This document shows, in pieces, positions 1-5,104 of a stretch of 5,104 nucleotides of DNA (its first letter is position 1; each line of letters begins with the position of its first letter). The DNA is from Natrialbaceae archaeon B1-Br10_E2g27 (GTDB lineage: Archaea > Halobacteriota > Halobacteria > Halobacteriales > Natrialbaceae), in the NCBI GenBank assembly GCA_001563885.1, contig LKMM01000200.1, positions 1 through 5,104 of the forward strand, written 5' to 3'. A model generated the notes under the pieces. That model searched no databases, was not told where the DNA came from, and saw nothing but the letters and a program-made list of their open reading frames with translations. The translations under genes were made by a program, and so were the position numbers.

Positions 1-146
1 GCCGTCTCGCTGACGGCCATCTCGGTGGCGATAGCCTGCATCTGGTCGACGGCGAGGCCGTCGGCTTCGGGAACGACACCTGCGGGATTGCCGGATAGCG
101 GTTCGTCGGTAAAGGCATCGACCTGTAAGACTCGAGTCGTGTTCAT
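1..146 (-). CDS. PhzF family protein (isomerase/epimerase-like), N-terminal part only
   Basis: The first 48 codons of a minus-strand gene are present, starting at the ATG at 146-144; the rest lies beyond the left edge. The translation opens MNTTRVLQVDAFTDEPLSGN followed by PAGVV. This is the characteristic start of the PhzF fold: a short beta strand, then V-D-A-F-T, then G-N-P-A-G-V. Residues 43-48 (MAVSET) match the family segment that carries the catalytic glutamate (usually written SET), so Glu47 is the likely acid/base residue. PhzF relatives include the phenazine-pathway isomerase and many enzymes of unknown substrate; nothing here fixes the substrate, and phenazine synthesis should not be assumed. 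No Shine-Dalgarno precedes the ATG and a weak TATA-like TTCATA lies about 27 bp upstream, consistent with a leaderless start. It follows the lipoprotein gene on the same strand after 63 bp. The family call is good; the function is unknown. Confidence 0.88.
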   Translation of the reverse strand, partial: MNTTRVLQVDAFTDEPLSGNPAGVVPEADGLAVDQMQAIATEMAVSET

Positions 147-170
147 AGGAAGTCGGTCGGCCGAAGGGGG

Positions 171-176
171 TATGAA
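171..176 (-). promoter_or_regulatory. Possible TATA box for the PhzF-family gene
   Basis: On the minus strand the hexamer TTCATA is centred about 27 bp upstream of the ATG at 146, the usual haloarchaeal spacing for a leaderless transcript. The match to a TATA element is weak, and the 63-bp gap could equally be read through from the lipoprotein gene. Confidence 0.25.
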
Positions 177-209
177 TCCTCGGTCCGCGAATCCGGTTTC
201 TGGACGACG

Positions 210-788
210 TCACCCACACTCTTCGAGGCTCGTTCGGATCTGGGCTGCGCTCGCGACTTTTTCGACAGTCTGGGTCGAGCCATCCGAACAGACGACGACC
301 AGCGGCGATTGGGCGTGGACACTGATCTCCTGGCCGAATTCGTCGACGAGCGAACTGGTGAGATCGTCGTCGGCCATCGCAAACGTCCACTCGTAGCCGT
401 TGTCTACGGCGTGGTCGGCGACGCTATCGGGGTCATCACCACCCTGTATCGCCAGGTCGACGAAGCGAACATCCTCGTGGTCGCTTGCTATCTCGTCGAT
501 TTCTTCTTGCTGGGAGTGACAGGTCGGACAGTAAGAAGCAAACGTGTGAACGACCACGGGCTGGTCACTGTCATCGATGGTAAACGACTTGCCAGTAGTG
601 ACGTCCTCGAGGGTCGCTTCTTGCCACTCGAGATTCTCGGCTGTCTCTGGGTCCTCTCCGCCGTCGTCTGGGCCGTCCCCGCCGTTTTCCTCGTCATCGG
701 TTGGAGTATCCTCGCCAAGACAGCCGGCCAGTGCGACCGTCGCCCCCACGCTTGCGAGAATTGCCCGTCGACTCTGTCGGTCGGTCAT
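210..788 (-). CDS. Tat-exported thioredoxin-fold lipoprotein (TlpA/ResA-like)
   Basis: The 192-residue product is probably an extracytoplasmic thiol-disulfide protein anchored to the outer face of the membrane. Residues 6-11 (SRRAIL) are a twin-arginine motif, followed by a short hydrophobic stretch and a lipobox, LAGC, with Cys23 as the lipidated residue. A low-complexity D/E/G/P/N linker fills residues 24-52, typical of haloarchaeal surface lipoproteins. The thioredoxin-like domain runs from about 55 to 190: the strand VVVHTFAS leads into the active-site CPTC (Cys87, Cys90), a second strand VRFVDLAI is at 107-114, and Pro162 in QSPLVVV is the likely cis-proline. Two further cysteines, Cys167 and Cys191, are unusual for so small a domain. 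The ATG at 788 is chosen because it places the Tat signal at the N terminus. It lies 84 bp downstream of thiC and 63 bp upstream of the PhzF-family gene. Plausible roles are disulfide reduction, cytochrome or cofactor maturation, or redox defence; the partner is not visible here. Confidence 0.88.
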   Translation of the reverse strand: MTDRQSRRAILASVGATVALAGCLGEDTPTDDEENGGDGPDDGGEDPETAENLEWQEATLEDVTTGKSFTIDDSDQPVVVHTFASYCPTCHSQQEEIDEIASDHEDVRFVDLAIQGGDDPDSVADHAVDNGYEWTFAMADDDLTSSLVDEFGQEISVHAQSPLVVVCSDGSTQTVEKVASAAQIRTSLEECG

Positions 789-810
789 ACCTACGGTATC
801 GGGCTCATAG

Positions 811-817
811 ACATAAT
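811..817 (-). promoter_or_regulatory. Possible TATA box for the lipoprotein gene
   Basis: On the minus strand ATTATGT is centred about 26 bp upstream of the ATG at 788, where a TATA element would sit for a leaderless mRNA. The surrounding 84-bp gap is clearly more AT-rich than the flanking genes, and I see no T-run acting as a thiC terminator on this strand. An independent promoter, read-through from thiC, or both are possible. Confidence 0.3.
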
Positions 818-872
818 GGTGTTTCCCAACTGCTGTTTTGTACCGTTATTCGCCAGCCGTCGCTCGATACTG

Positions 873-2330
873 TCAGTCGTCGCTTGCACCTTCTACAGTC
901 GACGTCCGGACCGCCTCGAGCGCTTCTAGCCCGCTCGAGTCGTGGGTGCCGACTGGCGGCTGGTTCACCTCGGCGGCGGCGGAGGTCTCGAGGTCGGTTC
1001 CGGCCTCGAGGTCGGTCATCGCCTCGCGTTCGTTGGCTTCGTCGGCGCTCTCACGCGCATCCTGGTCGATACGCATCGAGCAAAACTCGACGCCACACAT
1101 CGAGCAGAATCGGGCCTCCTTGTAGTTGTCTCCGGGCAGCGTCTGGTCGTGGAACTGCTTGGCCCGCTGGGGGTCGAGTGCGAGCCGGAACTGCTCGCGC
1201 CAGTCGAAGGCATAGCGGGCTTCCGAGAGAGCGTCGTCCCAGTCTCGAGCGCCGGGACGACCGTTTGCGACGTCGCCGGCGTGGGCAGCGATTCGATAGG
1301 CAGCCAGCCCATCACGGACGTCTTTTTCTTCAGGGAGTCCGAGGTGTTCTTTCGGAGTCACATAACAGAGCATCGCCGCGCCGGCCTGGGCAGCCATCGC
1401 TGCGCCGATGGCACTCGTGATGTGGTCGTAGCCGGGCGCGATATCGGTCACCAGCGGGCCGAGGACGTAAAATGGCGCACCATCACAGACGTCTTGTTGG
1501 CGCTCGACGTTTTCGGCGACTTTGTCCATTGGGACGTGGCCCGGCCCTTCGACCATCACCTGTACGTCGTGGTCCCAGGCTCTGTGTGTCAACTCGCCGA
1601 GAACGTCGAGTTCGGCATACTGGGCCTCATCACAGGCATCTGCGAGACAGCCTGGCCGAAGGCTGTCGCCGAGGCTAAACGTAACGTCGTGGTCGGCAAA
1701 AATCCCACAGATATCCTCAAAGACCTGAAACAGCGGGTTCTGCTCGCCGTGGGCTTCCATCCACTTTGCCATGATCGAGCCCCCACGCGAGACGATTCCC
1801 GTCTTTCGATCGTTGGTCAACGAAAGGTGTTCAGCGAGGATTCCTGCATGAATCGTCATGTAATCGACGCCCTGTCTGGCCTGTTTGTCGATCACTTCGA
1901 GCAAGAGATCGGTCGTCAGGTCCTCGGGACTGCCTGCACGCTTTACGGCCTCGTACAACGGAACCGTTCCGAGCGGGATTGGCGAGTGATCGATGTGTGC
2001 CTCGCGAATTTCGTCGAGATCGGATCCGGTGCCGAGATCCATCACCGTATCTGCGCCGTAGTGAACCGCCGTATGCAGTTTCTCGAGTTCGGTCTTGAGG
2101 TCGCTCGTCGTCTCGCTGTTACCGATGTTGGCGTTGACTTTCGTTGCAAACTCACGGCCGATAATCATCGGATCGAGTGCGTCGTGGGCGTGATTTGCTG
2201 GAATTACCGCCTGTCCGTCGGCGACTTGCTGTCTGACGAACTCGGGGTCGCAGTTTTCGCGTTCGGCGATGCGCTCCATTGCGTCGGTGACCATTCCCTC
2301 GCGGGCGGCGCTGAGTTGGGTCTTTGTCAT
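873..2330 (-). CDS. thiC: Phosphomethylpyrimidine synthase ThiC
   Basis: ThiC is the cytoplasmic radical-SAM enzyme that rearranges 5-aminoimidazole ribotide (AIR) to 4-amino-5-hydroxymethyl-2-methylpyrimidine phosphate (HMP-P), the pyrimidine half of thiamine. The 485-residue protein shows family landmarks in order: ANIGNS at 67-72, GADTVMDLGTG at 92-102, GTVPLY at 121-126, SRGGS at 181-185, DSLRPG at 222-227, EGPGHVP at 261-267 and TDIAPGYDHI at 295-304. Near the C terminus is the CX2CX4C cluster motif CSMCGVEFC (Cys409, Cys412, Cys417), which in this family binds the 4Fe-4S cluster. His265 and His303 occupy the places of the known metal-ligand histidines. It is the short archaeal form, without the extra N-terminal region of the roughly 630-residue E. 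coli enzyme, and it carries an acidic tail of about 68 residues after the cluster motif. The ATG at 2330 is supported by a TATA box exactly at leaderless spacing. Thiamine genes in haloarchaea are known to be repressed by ThiR, so the promoter repeats are a candidate target. The reading frame is intact. Confidence 0.98.
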   Translation of the reverse strand: MTKTQLSAAREGMVTDAMERIAERENCDPEFVRQQVADGQAVIPANHAHDALDPMIIGREFATKVNANIGNSETTSDLKTELEKLHTAVHYGADTVMDLGTGSDLDEIREAHIDHSPIPLGTVPLYEAVKRAGSPEDLTTDLLLEVIDKQARQGVDYMTIHAGILAEHLSLTNDRKTGIVSRGGSIMAKWMEAHGEQNPLFQVFEDICGIFADHDVTFSLGDSLRPGCLADACDEAQYAELDVLGELTHRAWDHDVQVMVEGPGHVPMDKVAENVERQQDVCDGAPFYVLGPLVTDIAPGYDHITSAIGAAMAAQAGAAMLCYVTPKEHLGLPEEKDVRDGLAAYRIAAHAGDVANGRPGARDWDDALSEARYAFDWREQFRLALDPQRAKQFHDQTLPGDNYKEARFCSMCGVEFCSMRIDQDARESADEANEREAMTDLEAGTDLETSAAAEVNQPPVGTHDSSGLEALEAVRTSTVEGASDD

Positions 2331-2335
2331 CGATA

Positions 2336-2359
2336 ACTAGGTTATACTACTAAGTTATA
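2336..2359. repeat. 11-bp tandem near-repeat over the thiC promoter, candidate operator
   Basis: Read on the plus strand, ACTAGGTTATA (2336-2346) and ACTAAGTTATA (2349-2359) are identical at 10 of 11 positions and begin 13 bp apart. The distal copy covers the thiC TATA box; the proximal copy fills the space between TATA and the start codon. The inverted pair ATAAC-TAG-GTTAT (2333-2345) overlaps the proximal copy. A regulator bound here would block the basal transcription factors or polymerase. ThiR, the ThiN-domain repressor of archaeal thiamine genes, is the obvious candidate by gene context, but I have not matched this to its published motif. Confidence 0.5.
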
Positions 2360-2360
2360 A
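2355..2360 (-). promoter_or_regulatory. TATA box of the thiC promoter (leaderless)
   Basis: TTATAA lies within the 8-bp palindrome GTTATAAC (2354-2361) and is centred 27-28 bp upstream of the thiC ATG. That spacing predicts transcription starting at or within a base or two of the start codon, so the mRNA has essentially no 5' leader. There is therefore no room for a TPP riboswitch, and control would have to act on initiation. The sharp drop in GC content from 2331 to 2361 supports the call. Confidence 0.7.
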
Positions 2361-2415
2361 CACTGGCTGATCGAAACGACAGACATCGAATGAGGTAACT
2401 CCACACGGCCGTTCG

Positions 2416-2468
2416 CTCGAGTTGTGCACGCTCGAGTCAGATTCGCGCCCTCGAGTGTCGGCCTCGAG
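2416..2468. repeat. Cluster of four CTCGAG palindromes in the divergent intergenic region
   Basis: CTCGAG occurs at 2416, 2431, 2450 and 2463, so start-to-start spacings are 15, 19 and 13 bp. The first two flank a GTGCAC palindrome (2424-2429). This lies between the thiC and phosphoribosyltransferase promoters and is not coding, so codon choice does not explain it. The same hexamer is common throughout the window, which weakens the case for a specific regulatory site. Confidence 0.55.
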
Positions 2469-2480
2469 CGTATCAGCCCA

Positions 2481-2486
2481 TTTATG
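2481..2486 (+). promoter_or_regulatory. Possible TATA box of the phosphoribosyltransferase gene
   Basis: TTTATG lies about 34 bp upstream of the ATG at 2518. With the usual distance of about 27 bp to the start site, transcription would begin around 2509-2511, giving a leader of only 7-9 nt. No Shine-Dalgarno is visible in that leader (GTAGCTACC precedes the ATG). The element is a moderate match. Confidence 0.42.
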
Positions 2487-2517
2487 AAGATTGCACGCTC
2501 CTTGCCGAGTAGCTACC

Positions 2518-3213
2518 ATGTCCGAGTTACCGGAGGACTTCGACTGTACGGTGACGAACTGGGAGTACATTTACGGGCTGTGTCGGGACGTCAGCGACGA
2601 TGTCCGCGACGACGAGTTCGAACCCGACGTCATCGTTGCACTGGCCCGCGGGGGCTGGTTCGCTGGTCGCTGTTGCTGTGATTTTCTCGGCCTCGACGAC
2701 CTGACGAGCCTGAAGATGGAACACTACGTTGGCACGGCCGAGAAGACCGGCGAACCGAGCGTCCGCTACCCGATGCCGGAAGGAAGCGTTGCAGGAAAAG
2801 ACGTCCTCATCATCGACGATATCGCCGACACCGGCGGCTCGATCGAACGTGCCTACGAGTACGTTGCCGACCGCGACGCTGGCGAAGTCCGGACCGCGAC
2901 CCTGCAGTTACTCCAGACCAGCGAGTTCGAACCCGACTACGTCGGCGAACGCCTCGAGGAGTGGACCTGGGTCGTCTACCCGTGGAACTTCATCGAGGAC
3001 ATGGTCGATCTCATCTCGGGGGCGATGGACCGAGCCGACCGGGAGACGTTCACCGAAGACGACGTTCGCCACTCGCTGGCTTCGTACCACGACATCGATC
3101 GGATCGAACTTGAAATCGCCCAGCCCGACCGTCTCCGAGAGGTTCTCACAGAGATGGAACGCCGGGACGTCCTCGAGTCCACCGATTCGGGTGCGTGGCG
3201 ATTGGTCGATTAG
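2518..3213 (+). CDS. Purine-type phosphoribosyltransferase (COG2236-like)
   Basis: The 231-residue cytoplasmic protein has a type I phosphoribosyltransferase fold. Residues 39-47 (IVALARGGW) form the pyrophosphate-binding loop, with Arg44-Gly45-Gly46. Residues 96-109 (VLIIDDIADTGGSI) are the PRPP-binding signature, with the paired acidic residues Asp100 and Asp101. WVVYPWNFIED at 151-161 resembles the aromatic base-stacking segment of xanthine/hypoxanthine phosphoribosyltransferases. Such enzymes convert a free purine base and PRPP to the nucleotide in salvage; the exact base cannot be read from sequence. Residues from about 175 to 231 are an extra domain ending LTEMERRDVLESTDSGAWRL, which looks like a winged helix. 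The ATG at 2518 is preferred to a TTG at 2491: the family's conserved start fits it and the TATA-like box leaves almost no leader. Three consecutive cysteines (52-54) follow the loop. It is divergent from thiC and ends overlapping the convergent ATPase gene. Confidence 0.9.
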   Translation: MSELPEDFDCTVTNWEYIYGLCRDVSDDVRDDEFEPDVIVALARGGWFAGRCCCDFLGLDDLTSLKMEHYVGTAEKTGEPSVRYPMPEGSVAGKDVLIIDDIADTGGSIERAYEYVADRDAGEVRTATLQLLQTSEFEPDYVGERLEEWTWVVYPWNFIEDMVDLISGAMDRADRETFTEDDVRHSLASYHDIDRIELEIAQPDRLREVLTEMERRDVLESTDSGAWRLVD

Positions 3214-5104
3214 TCGAGTAGCGGCCGCGAGGCGTTTGCCGCGACGAGTATCGCCGTCAGTGCGACGCCCGCGGTTGCAAACAGCGGCGTCAGTACGCCG
3301 GCGAGCGCGAGCGGGACCGCGATGACGTTGTAGAGGAGTGCTAGCCTGAGATTCTGGGTGACTCGAGTCTGTGCGGCGGTCGCAAGTTCGAAAGCTCGCT
3401 CGACGCCACCCAGATCGTCGTCGGCAATCGCCAGATCGGCGGCGTCAGCAGCCAGTGCGGTTCCACTTCCAAGCGAGATTCCGAGATCGGCGACAGCGAG
3501 TGCTGTGGCATCGTTCGTCCCGTCGCCGACCATCGCGACTCGGTTGTCTGTCCGCAGTCGCTCAATCGTCGCCGTCTTGCCATCCGGCGGAACGCCTGCA
3601 AAGACGTGATCAACCGCGTTATGCTCCCGGAGAAACGCGGCCCCGGAGTCATCATCGCCCGTCAGGACGACCACCTCGAGACCGAGTTCGGAAAGTCTCG
3701 AGACGACCGACTCCCAGTCCGCTCGAGGCTCATCACCGAGGACAACGACTCCCTCCGCAGTTCCCTCACGCCCGAGAACGACCGGGAGTTGCCCTCGCTC
3801 GCGGGCGTTGGCAACGGCCATCTCGATGTCATCGGGGAGGTCCCATCCGTGCTCTTCGAAGCAGTGTGGATGTCCGACCAGGATTCGGTCGCCGTCGACC
3901 TGTCCGCCGACGCCGGTCGGGTAACTGTGAAACTCTTCAACCGTCTTCGATGGTGCGTCGGTCGCGTCTGCAATAGCCGCCCCAGCAGGATGGGCAGCCC
4001 GATCCTCGAGTGTGGCCGCGGCCGCAAGCAGGCCTTCGGAGGCGTCGGTCGTGTGGATGGTCATCTCGCCTGTTGTCAGGGTTCCGGTCTTATCGAAGAC
4101 GACGACGTCGACTGCACGGAGCCGTTCGAAGACGGTTTCATCGAAGACGATAACGCCCTCCTCGGCGGCTTCGCGGACGGTTTCGGCGACGGTCAGCGGT
4201 GGTGCGAACGCGAGTCCCCATGGGCTGGCGGCGATTGCACTCAGCAAGACGGCCAGCAGAGCCGTCGTCGCGTTCGACCCGAACGCAAGCGAGCCGATAC
4301 CGACGAGGATGACGATGGCGAAAACGGCTGGCGTGAGTGTCGCTGCGAGTGTGTCGGCTCGCCTGCTCACGCCGTGGTCTGCACTCTGGACGTCCCAGAC
4401 ACGCTCGGTGAGCCGATCGATACTGCTCGTTGGCTGGTCGACGATAACGGTCGCCGCATCGGTTCTGACGACCGAGCCACCGATCACGGGATCACCCGGT
4501 GTTTTCGCGATTGGAAGCGATTCGCCGGTGACGACGGCCTCCTCGACGGTACACCGACCATCTGCGAGGACGCCATCGACGGGGATGCGCTCACCCGCAC
4601 GAACGAGCACCCGATCGCCAGCCTCGAGTTCCTCGACCGAAACGGTCTCAGTCCCCGAAGACACGATGCGTCGGGCCGTTGTGACCTGCGAGATGGTTAG
4701 ATCGGTGAGCCGAGCCGTCGCCTGTCGCTTGACGATCGACTCGTAAAAAATCGCCCCGACGACCAGCGCGGCGATGATGATCGTCAGGTCGTAGTAGACA
4801 TCTGGTCGACCGTACGCGAACGCGATGGTTCCGTATGCGTAGGCGGCGACGATTGTGACCGTCGCGAGCAAATGCGTGTTCGGACGCCGGAGTTTCAGGG
4901 AGATGTACGCCCCACGTAAAAGCGGCATCCCGGCCAGATAGAGCACCGCCGTCGTCACCGTCAAAAACAACGGACCGGCAAGCGTCCCATCGAAGGTGCC
5001 AAAGGCCTCGGCGTAGAGCCCGAGCACACCCCAATCGACGTATTCGGCCGCCTGCACCGGATAGAAGACGGTCATATACGGAACCAACAGGAACGTCCCG
5101 AAGA
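3210..5104 (-). CDS. Atypical P1B-like P-type ATPase with SPW in place of CPC (N terminus missing)
   Basis: A membrane cation pump gene is open to the right edge; 630 residues are visible and the true start lies outside. Positions below count from the TTG at 5087. The catalytic core is complete: TGES at 187-190 (actuator domain), DKTGT at 332-336 with Asp332 as the phosphorylated residue, HP at 366-367 (nucleotide-binding mark of the heavy-metal class), TGDD at 476-479 and GDGTND at 521-526. Hydrophobic segments near 1-20, 38-57, 72-93, 97-116, 249-268, 274-298, 578-600 and 602-618 fit the eight-helix P1B plan. The transport-site motif, normally CPC (or SPC, TPC, CPH), is Ser288-Pro289-Trp290. 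TM7 keeps Tyr586-Asn587, but the TM8 Met-x-x-Ser-Ser positions are Val608, Thr611 and Ala612. GDGxNDxP has Thr528 in place of proline. Any N-terminal metal-binding domain would be off-window. A copper or zinc label would be unsafe; the substrate is unknown. Its stop overlaps that of the phosphoribosyltransferase. Confidence 0.92.
   Translation of the reverse strand, partial: FGTFLLVPYMTVFYPVQAAEYVDWGVLGLYAEAFGTFDGTLAGPLFLTVTTAVLYLAGMPLLRGAYISLKLRRPNTHLLATVTIVAAYAYGTIAFAYGRPDVYYDLTIIIAALVVGAIFYESIVKRQATARLTDLTISQVTTARRIVSSGTETVSVEELEAGDRVLVRAGERIPVDGVLADGRCTVEEAVVTGESLPIAKTPGDPVIGGSVVRTDAATVIVDQPTSSIDRLTERVWDVQSADHGVSRRADTLAATLTPAVFAIVILVGIGSLAFGSNATTALLAVLLSAIAASPWGLAFAPPLTVAETVREAAEEGVIVFDETVFERLRAVDVVVFDKTGTLTTGEMTIHTTDASEGLLAAAATLEDRAAHPAGAAIADATDAPSKTVEEFHSYPTGVGGQVDGDRILVGHPHCFEEHGWDLPDDIEMAVANARERGQLPVVLGREGTAEGVVVLGDEPRADWESVVSRLSELGLEVVVLTGDDDSGAAFLREHNAVDHVFAGVPPDGKTATIERLRTDNRVAMVGDGTNDATALAVADLGISLGSGTALAADAADLAIADDDLGGVERAFELATAAQTRVTQNLRLALLYNVIAVPLALAGVLTPLFATAGVALTAILVAANASRPLLD

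Noticed and set aside
789..872. A transcription terminator after thiC
   Set aside because: The minus strand of this gap has no T-run or clear hairpin; the TTTT at 836-839 is on the plus strand and faces the wrong way.
942..2336. A 464-codon plus-strand open frame antisense to nearly all of thiC
   Set aside because: It is the complement of a clearly real gene. Its translation has no recognisable domain and follows from the rarity of stops opposite GC-rich haloarchaeal coding sequence.
2331..2361. TPP riboswitch upstream of thiC
   Set aside because: The TATA box sits about 27 bp from the ATG, leaving no transcribed leader, and no thi-box-like structure is visible.
2491..2517. An upstream TTG start for the phosphoribosyltransferase adding nine residues
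   Set aside because: The TATA-like box at 2481-2486 lies immediately before it, so the mRNA would start downstream of the TTG; the ATG at 2518 gives the expected family start.
3606..4700. A 364-codon plus-strand open frame opposite the ATPase gene
   Set aside because: This is a shadow of the ATPase, whose motifs are all on the minus strand; the translation shows no family features and no promoter lies upstream.
5085..5087. TTG at 5087 as the real start of the ATPase
   Set aside because: The frame is open through to the window edge (F-G-T-F-L precede it), the region is already inside a hydrophobic segment, and the family normally has a longer N terminus. The gene is treated as partial.
1..5104. 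CRISPR array, tRNA or rRNA gene, insertion sequence or defence cassette
   Set aside because: No regularly spaced long repeats, no cloverleaf with CCA-type end, no transposase and no terminal inverted repeats were seen; the window is filled by five ordinary-looking genes.

Overview
The window reads as a haloarchaeal chromosome segment. The predicted proteins are strongly acidic. One gene encodes a twin-arginine lipoprotein with a D/E/G-rich linker, genes start at or near TATA-like boxes with no Shine-Dalgarno, and third codon positions are C/G-rich. The hexamer CTCGAG is strikingly frequent, which I associate loosely with Natrialbales-type genomes; I cannot fix the genus.

The left part (1-2330) holds three genes on the minus strand, transcribed right to left. 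They are thiC (phosphomethylpyrimidine synthase, thiamine pyrimidine branch), a thioredoxin-fold (TlpA/ResA-like) exported lipoprotein, and the first 48 codons of a PhzF-family gene cut by the left edge. The gaps are short (84 and 63 bp) and each contains a possible TATA-like box near -27, so they may be separate transcripts or partly read through from thiC. Only thiC has an evident pathway; the co-orientation of the other two does not by itself imply a thiamine role.

The centre (2331-2517) is a divergent intergenic region. On the thiC side it has a convincing leaderless promoter with an 11-bp near-perfect tandem repeat straddling the TATA box, a plausible operator. The middle has a cluster of four CTCGAG palindromes. 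On the other side is a probable promoter for a plus-strand purine-type phosphoribosyltransferase gene (2518-3213), whose product carries a C-terminal extension resembling a winged helix.

The right part (3210-5104) is a convergent minus-strand gene for a P1B-like P-type ATPase, cut at its N terminus by the right edge. Its catalytic core looks intact, but the metal-site signature normally written CPC is SPW, and the usual TM8 Met/Ser-Ser positions are replaced. The two convergent genes overlap by 4 bp at their stop codons.

I found no RNA gene, CRISPR array, mobile element or defence system. The most notable items are the atypical P-type ATPase and the repeat structure of the thiC promoter.
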